From Argopecten irradians (taxonomy: Eukaryota; Mollusca; Bivalvia; Pectinida; Pectinidae), in NCBI RefSeq assembly GCF_041381155.1, contig NC_091145.1:39819882-39883881 (forward strand): a stretch of DNA of 64,000 nucleotides. The letters run 5' to 3'. The position numbers and the translations under genes are program-made. The notes beneath the pieces are model-generated. The model was not told where the DNA came from. It saw only the letters and a program-made list of their open reading frames with translations, and ran no database searches. Shown piece after piece: positions 58,601 to 64,000 of this stretch. Every line of letters begins with the position of its first letter. The stretch's first letter is position 1.

Positions 58601-61600
58601 GATGTCAAGATTGTATTCTTGCAAAGTCAAACTCCACCTGAGAATTCTTTGGTTTTTGTTTTTCATTTTCCCAATGAATGTCAAAGGGTTGTGGTCGGTG
58701 AAGACCAACACAGGCACAACTGTAGTGCAGAGATACACATCAAATTGGTTCAAGGCCAAAATCAATGCTAAACATTCTTTCTCAATGGTGGAATAATTTC
58801 TCTGGTGTTTGTCAAACTTTTTCGAGAAATAACAAATTGGATGGTCAATTTGTTCAGTACCTTCTTGCATCAAAACAGCACCAACACCTACATCGCTGGC
58901 GTCAACAAACAGTTTAAACTGTTTATTAAAATCTGGAGCAGTCAGAACTTGTGAGTTTGATAATATAGCTTTCAATTTCTCAAAGGCAGACTTACATTCG
59001 TTTGACCAGACAAATTTGTCATTTTTCTTTAACAAAGCATAAGTGGAGCTGCTATAACAGAGAAATTTTGACAAAATTTTCTGTAGTATCCAGCCATACC
59101 AAGAAATCTCATCAGCTCTCTCTTGCTTCCAGGAATTGGAAAATCTATAATTGATTCTACTTTGGCCTGAACAGGTTTAACCTGCCCCTGTCCTACAACA
59201 TGGCCTAAAACTTCAACAGTTGCATGACAAAATTCACATTTCAATAAGTTTACAGTCAATTTCATGGTAGTGAGTCTTTCGAAGAATTCACGAATCCCGC
59301 GTAGATGGTCTTCCCACGTGTCATGGTAGTTGATGACGTCATCAATGTATCCATCACAGCCTTCCAGGTCTGATATCACGCTGTTAAGAAGACGTTGAAA
59401 TGTTGCCGGGGCATTCTTCATACCAAACGGCATAACTTTGTACTGGTACAAACCTTGTGAGGTTACAAATGCCGACACTTCTTTAGCTCTTTCTGTTAAT
59501 GGCACCTGCCAATATCCTTTCAACAGGTCAAACTTGCTTACGTACTTGGCTTTGCCAACTTTGTCAATACACGAGTCAATCCTTGGAATTGAGAGTCTGT
59601 TTTACTGACAGAGTTTACTTTTCTGAAGTCAGTACAGAACCGGTATGTCTTATCTGGCTTTGGTACCAGAACACATGGAGAGCTCCATTCACTTTTACTT
59701 GGTTCAATAATATCATTGTCCAACATGTATTGAATTTCTTTCTTTAAATGTTCTTCTTTCAAAGGATTGACACGGTAAGGATGTTGCTTGACAGGTGGCG
59801 CATCGCCTACATCCACGTCATGATAGATAGCATCTGTTTTGCCTGGTGTTTCCGGAAACAAATGCTTAAACTCAAGTATCAAATCTTTCAGTTCATTGAG
59901 TTCCTTTTCTGATAGATGACACAGTTTCTTGTCCAAGTTCGCGAGCACATCTGAGTTCCGTAACTTAACACCACAGTCTAAACCTACATCTTGTACACCA
60001 CCATCTAAGTCTAATTTACAAATATCAGCTGTACTTTCACTTTGTGATGGTACAGAGGCCAAAGTAGCAATAGGTTGAGAGGTCTTGCTCTCTTCTCTAT
60101 CTACATATTTCTTAAGCATATTAACATGACATAGTTGAGTTTTCTTGCGCCTCCCTGGAGTTTGTACAATGTAGTTAACATCATCGACCTTTTCCTCCAC
60201 AACATAAGGTCCAAAATATCTAGCTTGCAAAGGCTGACTCGGTATTGGTAATAGAGCCAAAATTTTGTCACCTGGATCAAAACTTCTTGCACGGGCATCT
60301 TTATCATACCATGTTTTCATTTTGGTTTGAGTAAGGGCCAAATTTTCTTTTGCCAGTTCACATGCCCTTGTCAACCTTTGCTTAAAGTTACACACATACT
60401 CTAAGAGATTCACTTTAGAATCTTCGTCCAAAATTTTGTCTTTCAAAATTTTCAAAGGACCACGTACAGTGTGTCCAAACACAAGTTCAAAGGGACTGAA
60501 ACCAAGAGATTCTTGTACAGATTCTCTAACGCCAAACAACAACATGTGTATACCTTCGTCCCAATCTCTTTTGTTTTCAAAACAATAAGATCTCATCATA
60601 TTCTTCAATGTCTGATGAAAACGTTCTAAAGCACCCTGAGACTCTGGATGATAAGCACTAGACTTATACTGCTTGATCTGGAGCTGGTACATGACTTGTT
60701 GAAAAATACCAGACATGAAATTTGAACCTTGGTCCGATTGGACAGCTTTTGGAAGACCAACCAGTGTAAAGAATTTAACCAAAGCCTTGACTATGTTAGG
60801 GGCCTTAATATTTCTGAGTGGAATGGCTTCAGGAAAGCGTGTGGAAGCACACATAATAGTTAAAAGATACTCATTCCCAGACTTAGTTTTGGGTAGAGGA
60901 CCTACACAGTCTATAATGACTATACTAAATGGTTCCTCAAATGCTGGAATGGGGTGCAGAGGTGCCACAGGGATCAAGAAGAATAAATGTCTCTAGCTTT
61001 ACCAATCAAGACACTTTGTAGAAGCATTGTAAGCTTATCTTCAGGCCATTTCATACTATCAGCTATTTTCTCAAAATGCAGAAAATACTTGTCAACTTCT
61101 TTCTCTTGAAAAGGAGGAACTAACTTTATGTTTCTACTAACATCAAAACCTCTGTTTCCATGTAAACCCCTAAAAGTTGGATTACTTGAACCGTCCTGAG
61201 AAGCTAGTTCTAATTCTTTCATTCTAAGTTCTGTTTCAGCTTGAATTTTTTGCTTCTCTAGCTCTAACATCTGATCTCTCTCTTTTTCTTTTAATTCTCT
61301 TTCAATTTCTTTTTATTTTAATTCTCTTTCAATTTCTTTTTCTTTTAATTCTCTTTCAATTTCTTTTTCTCTTAACTCCTTTTCTATTTCTCTTTCTCTC
61401 ATTTCTTTCTCTATTTGTTTCATTTTCATTTCATGTTCAAGTTCCATTTGTCTAATTTGGATTTCTGAAGTGACTGTTTCCTCTATATTATCTAATGCAC
61501 TAGAGTCAAATTTGCCATTGTCAACAAAATATCTTATAATTACATTCCTAATTTCAGCTTTCCTCAAATTAGTTTTGATAGTTAGGTCTAAATGTTTACC

Positions 61601-64000
61601 TAATAACAGTAAATCCTTTTTACTAACTTGCAAAAGAACTTCCAGGGATGGCGCTTTAACAAACTGTTCTACCTGCATAGTAGTCATGTTTATCTAGCTG
61701 TTGGTTTCAAATGTAAACTCAAAGTTTGTACACAAATTTTGAAAATTTCGTAATTAATTTTTCAAAGTTAGATTTCACAAATTAAATATCGATCTCGGAC
61801 ACGAGCCCCCAATTCCTGTTACATGAACGAATAACAGAAATGAGAAACCAGCAGCTAAATTCAAAACACAATTTAATTATATATAAAATATTATACAGAG
61901 ATGGTTTACAATATCTAAAGTAATTGGTGGTGGTACAAGAGTAATACCATGATTTAAAGTGTTACTTATCTGTATGCGAATGTCCTGGTATAATCCTTGA
62001 TCCTTCCAGGTTTCAAATTAACAATAATCACAAATCCACGAGGAAAATGAATGTCCACAGATGATTTGTAAAGTTCCAGGCAATATGAATAAATCCACAC
62101 AAAGTGTTGTAATAATCCACAGATAAAGTCACAATAGCTCTCCCAATAGAATCTAATATGGCACTGTACAATTCTTGATATGTCTCATTACAGGTCTCAT
62201 TACAGTTCTGATTAGCTTTGGACAGTTGGAGTATATATAGCTAAACCCTAATTCAAGAATATTGGAGAACCTTCTACTTCTAGAAATATCTAACTAAAAA
62301 CAGTAAACAAATAAACACACAGAACTTTCTGGAAATAGATCATTCTAGATCTCTACTTATAATCAACATGTTTACAAACATATTTGTTTATACATGATAA
62401 TATTCTAGAAAGTTCTATAACCTAGATTAATGATATGACCTTTATAGGATGTATTGATAATAAAGCTGTAGGAGTTATCTCCCTTATCTCATAACTACAT
62501 GTATTTAGTGTCATACATAACAATGTATATTTGTGATTAACATGCATTTGTATGTTATAGACTACATATTTACTTATTCGTTCATTAACGGGATCAACGG
62601 TACTTAAAGACGAATTGATGACATGGTTAATGACATATAAAGGGTTGGACCGTAAAGATTAATATTTAAAGAATATGACTAATAACTAAAGGGGTCTATC
62701 AAGTAAATAGGTATATCAGAACTGCTATACCACAATTAATCTTCATAGAGAGTATTGATAATTAGAAACATTGATGAGAACGTGTACGAACAGGGCTTGG
62801 CGAGTGTTGTCCAGCCCAAACCTGTCATGATGATAGAGATATTCCTATCTACTGTGCAGATCCATGTTTGCAAATGCATGGTTGCTAGGAAAAGTTTATC
62901 TTTCACATATAATGCAGTATGACAGCTCACATGCAAGTTAAACAGTTGCATGTCATCATCAATCAAAGCAGAGTAAACGAATCCGTATCGAAGATGATGA
63001 CTTCAATATCAATACCTTGTAAACAAATCCATATCGAGGAGGATGACTTCAATATCAATACCTTGATTTCTTGTTGGTGGAAAGAAAAAAAGTCATTTTA
63101 ATACAACTGAACTTCCATTGTAATTCTCTAGTAAAATAAAAAAGTAAACATGGATCAGCCGAGTAGATAGGAATAAGTCAAGTCAAGCATCGTACAATAG
63201 TTCAGCACATGAGATGCCCCGCACTGAGCAGCAAATGTCTTAATAACCGGAACATGCTACGTATCTTCTCTTTCCCTGTAATTAACCTTTTATTATATAA
63301 ATATCTGATGTTGACACATTCATTAGACATTATGACTCATGTTAAAGTTACTTGTATGGTTTCTAAATTTTATTTACGTAACTATATACATTTTACAGGA
63401 CAATGTAATTTTATGGTTTCTAAATTTTATTTACGTAACTATATACATTTTACAGGACAATGTAATTTTAATGGGCAGTCCCGGGTCTGGTAAAACCACG
63501 GTAGGACGCTTACTAGGCCCCAAAGTAGGCATGGAAGTTTTGGATATAGATGACCACCATCTCGAACCATATTGGGATATGAGTGTCGCCGAAAAAGTAA
63601 GTTACATGTAACTATGAACCATGTAACTTGAAATATTCAGGGGTTTCTTCATCGTAGTTTCTATTAATTCTGTGGGTAAAATGCTTAAGATTTCTTCGTT
63701 TAACAATAAAATATTTACATTAATTACAGTATTGAATTTTTACACATGGAATTTTTCATATAATACAGTATACATGTAAGCAGGACAAATCAGCCAAATT
63801 GTCGTCACCCATTCTAGTTTGGGTTCTAATGAAATACTACAAATGTGTAGTTATCTGTGTAAGAGACCAATTTGTTAAATCCTAAGATTTTTTTTACTGA
63901 TAAACATTAATTTTGCCTTGATGTTTTAGTTAGAAGAAGTTGGAGCTGATTCATTTATCGAAGCAGAAGGAAAGGCACTCTTAAAGTTTCATGAACGCGG
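55473..64000 (+). CDS. THNSL1: THNSL1-like protein (shikimate-kinase-like + threonine-synthase-like), first three exons
   Basis: Join 55473..55613, 63456..63596, 63930..>64000; all junctions are GT-AG and phase 0. Exon 1 encodes a basic, Arg-rich N terminus without acidic residues (MNIMKMYGAIRRICNF), which suits a mitochondrial presequence. Exon 2 gives the P-loop GSPGSGKTT of the shikimate-kinase-like domain, followed by VLDIDDHHLEPYWDMSVAEK, and exon 3 LEEVGADSFIEAEGKALL, both closely like vertebrate THNSL1. The enzyme activity of animal THNSL1 is not well settled; the C-terminal threonine-synthase-like part lies beyond the window. Intron 1 (7.8 kb) holds a Helentron-like element and an LTR retrotransposon. 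The exon 2 acceptor is duplicated in frame. Confidence 0.88.
55931..57598 (-). mobile_element. Helentron-like non-autonomous element with ~156-bp core repeats (THNSL1 intron 1)
   Basis: Read on the minus strand: 5' end AACAAGAGATCCCAGAGGG, about nine core units of ~156 bp (each with AGAAATAGCGGTAACA-type, CCTAGGGGAACC and CAAGATGGC sequence), a GGACGGA microsatellite (55985-56041) and a terminal hairpin with a perfect 12-bp stem, TAGCCCACCATC / GATGGTGGGCTA (55932-55959), followed by A/T. The architecture equals that of 45940-46878 although the sequences differ. Short open frames repeated along the core units are not genes. Confidence 0.68.
57783..58481 (-). repeat. 3' LTR
   Basis: 699 bp, nearly identical to the 5' LTR; it lacks a 7-bp stretch found at about 61948 in the other copy and has a few substitutions. 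Confidence 0.93.
58482..58492 (-). other. Polypurine tract
   Basis: AAGGAGGGGTG directly precedes the 3' LTR on the element's coding strand, the usual place for plus-strand priming. Confidence 0.75.
58547..59074 (-). pseudogene. RNase H domain of the LTR element
   Basis: The connection region (FVWSNECKSAFEKLKAIL) leads into RNase H with catalytic motifs FKLFVDASDVGVGAVL, YSTIEKECLALILAL and VLVFTDHNPLTF and ends ADALSRI-stop (TAA 58549-58547), 65 bp before the 3' LTR. Nothing follows it, which confirms that integrase is not at the 3' end of pol. Confidence 0.88.
59029..59592 (-). pseudogene. Reverse transcriptase, palm and thumb (shifted frame)
   Basis: Continues RT in another frame: FDLLKGYWQVPL, YKVMPFGMKNAPATFQRLLN, the catalytic YIDD (in CDGYIDDVINYHDTW), CEFCHATVEVLGHVV and LMRFLGMAGYYRKFC. 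A one-base loss near 59035-59045 shifts the frame again before RNase H. Confidence 0.88.
59538..60990 (-). pseudogene. Integrase followed by N-terminal part of reverse transcriptase
   Basis: One open frame holds the integrase core with the DDE residues in FSIVIIDCVG, AVQSDQGSNF and GALERFHQTL, the C-terminal module (ARYFGPYVVEEKVDDVNY), a linker, and the RT start (KQHPYRVNPLKEEHL, CVLVPKPDKTYRFCTDFRKV). The HHCC zinc finger that should precede the core is missing at the gag junction. A frameshift near 59592 ends this frame just after the first RT motif. There is no ATG at its start, so this piece would need fusion or recoding to be made. Confidence 0.88.
60974..61687 (-). pseudogene. gag fragment (coiled coil + SCAN/capsid-like region)
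   Basis: The ATG at 61687 opens a frame with a SAP-like start (VSKKDLLLLGKHLDLTIKTN), a long charged helix of repeated EIEREL/KEK motifs, and a capsid region (LVPPFQEKEVDKYFLHFEK, ADSMKWPEDK, LLQSVLIGKARDIYS) that resembles the SCAN domain, which is known to derive from Gmr1-like gag. One substitution makes an in-frame TAA at 61315-61313 inside the coiled coil. The frame then ends at 60976-60974, where a deletion joins gag to integrase. The zinc knuckle is missing. Confidence 0.8.
61792..61811 (-). other. Primer binding site, tRNA-Pro-like
   Basis: On the minus strand TGGGGGCTCGTGTCCGAGAT starts six bases after the LTR. It resembles the tRNA-Pro-type PBS known from gammaretroviruses (TGGGGGCTCGTCCGGGAT) but has two extra bases and one change. 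Confidence 0.7.
61817..62522 (-). repeat. 5' LTR
   Basis: 706 bp, reading TGTTATGTATGACAC at the start and GTTCATGTAACA at the end on the minus strand. A TATATATA promoter box lies at 62232-62239. Confidence 0.93.
62523..63355. other. THNSL1 intron 1, 3' part
   Basis: Ordinary AT-rich intron sequence. A tandem pair of about 45 bp (GATGACTTCAATATCAATAC) lies at 62975-63066. No gene is supported. Confidence 0.6.
63356..63469 (+). repeat. 2 x 57-bp tandem duplication covering the THNSL1 exon 2 acceptor
   Basis: The unit ATGGTTTCTAAATTTTATTT...TTTTACAG|GACAATGTAATTTT occurs twice without a visible difference. Each copy contains the end of intron 1, the 3' splice site and the first 14 coding bases. 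Both acceptors keep phase and the 57 bases between them have no stop. Confidence 0.93.
63456..63596 (+). CDS. THNSL1: THNSL1 exon 2 (P-loop)
   Basis: 141 nt between acceptor TTTTACAG and donor GAAAAA|GTAAGT. Encodes DNVILMGSPGSGKTTVGRLL with the Walker A Lys. Using the copied acceptor 57 bases upstream (exon start 63399) would also keep the frame. Confidence 0.92.
63930..64000 (+). CDS. THNSL1: THNSL1 exon 3 (partial)
   Basis: It begins after acceptor TGATGTTTTAG and encodes LEEVGADSFIEAEGKALLKF up to the window edge. The frame continues directly from exon 2. Confidence 0.88.

Larger units (their letters stand above)
57783..62522 (-). mobile_element. Ty3-type LTR retrotransposon, Gmr1-like gene order, defective
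   Basis: Two LTRs (699 and 706 bp, TG...CA) flank 3.3 kb, with ATGT duplicated at 57779-57782 and 62523-62526. Order on the minus strand: 5' LTR, PBS, gag fragment, integrase, RT, RNase H, polypurine tract, 3' LTR. Integrase before RT is the Ty1/copia order, yet RT (FCTDFRKVN, YIDD) and the GPY/F-type integrase end are Ty3-like; Gmr1-like elements are the known case. The gag C terminus, protease and integrase zinc finger are deleted and the reading frame is broken at least four times. The LTRs differ at only about five sites plus one 7-bp indel, so insertion is recent. Confidence 0.9.

Noticed and set aside
60715..60996. Plus-strand open frame over the integrase
   Set aside because: Antisense shadow of the integrase, whose catalytic DDE motifs are on the minus strand.

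Overview
The window looks like nuclear DNA of a bivalve mollusc or a close relative. The evidence is intron-rich animal genes (an ABCA lipid transporter, a CARD-plus-death-domain adaptor, a mitochondrial-type THNSL1), AT-rich non-coding DNA, CR1/Jockey-type LINE remnants, a Ty3-type LTR element with an unusual gene order, and mobile elements with ~155-170 bp core repeats of a kind I associate with bivalve genomes. The species cannot be named from sequence alone.

Layout. 1-28456 (minus): the 5' part of an ABCA3-like gene, ten coding exons that join in phase and run from a strong ATG at 28456 to the ABC signature of the first nucleotide-binding domain, where the window ends. Its introns carry a ubiquitin-specific-protease exon fragment on the other strand (1998-2157), a 3.4-kb satellite starting exactly at the exon 3 donor, a terminal-inverted-repeat element filled with a 20-bp array, a LINE fragment and a 10.4-kb array of a 19-bp unit. 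28457-37900: no gene; short-unit arrays, LINE debris and a fold-back element. 37901-40716 (minus): a two-exon CRADD/RAIDD-like gene whose intron is almost wholly a 59-bp array copied from the exon 1 donor. 40717-51940: a LINE fragment, TIR elements, a Helentron-like element and minisatellites. 51941-53106 (minus): a second CRADD-like locus with an open death-domain exon and a decayed CARD exon. 55473-64000 (+): the first three exons of THNSL1; its first intron holds a Helentron-like element and a 4.7-kb LTR retrotransposon on the minus strand.

Main observation. At four unrelated exons, tandem duplication has copied a splice junction: ABCA exon 3 donor (over a hundred short units), CARD exon donor (about 30 x 59 bp), USP-like exon donor (5 x ~52 bp) and THNSL1 exon 2 acceptor (2 x 57 bp). 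In ABCA and THNSL1 the added sequence is a multiple of three and open, so use of copied sites would lengthen the protein in frame. The LTR element is the second highlight: its integrase lies upstream of reverse transcriptase although both are of Ty3 type, and its gag resembles the SCAN domain, as in Gmr1-like elements. About 30% of the window is tandem repeat, so array lengths depend on assembly quality.
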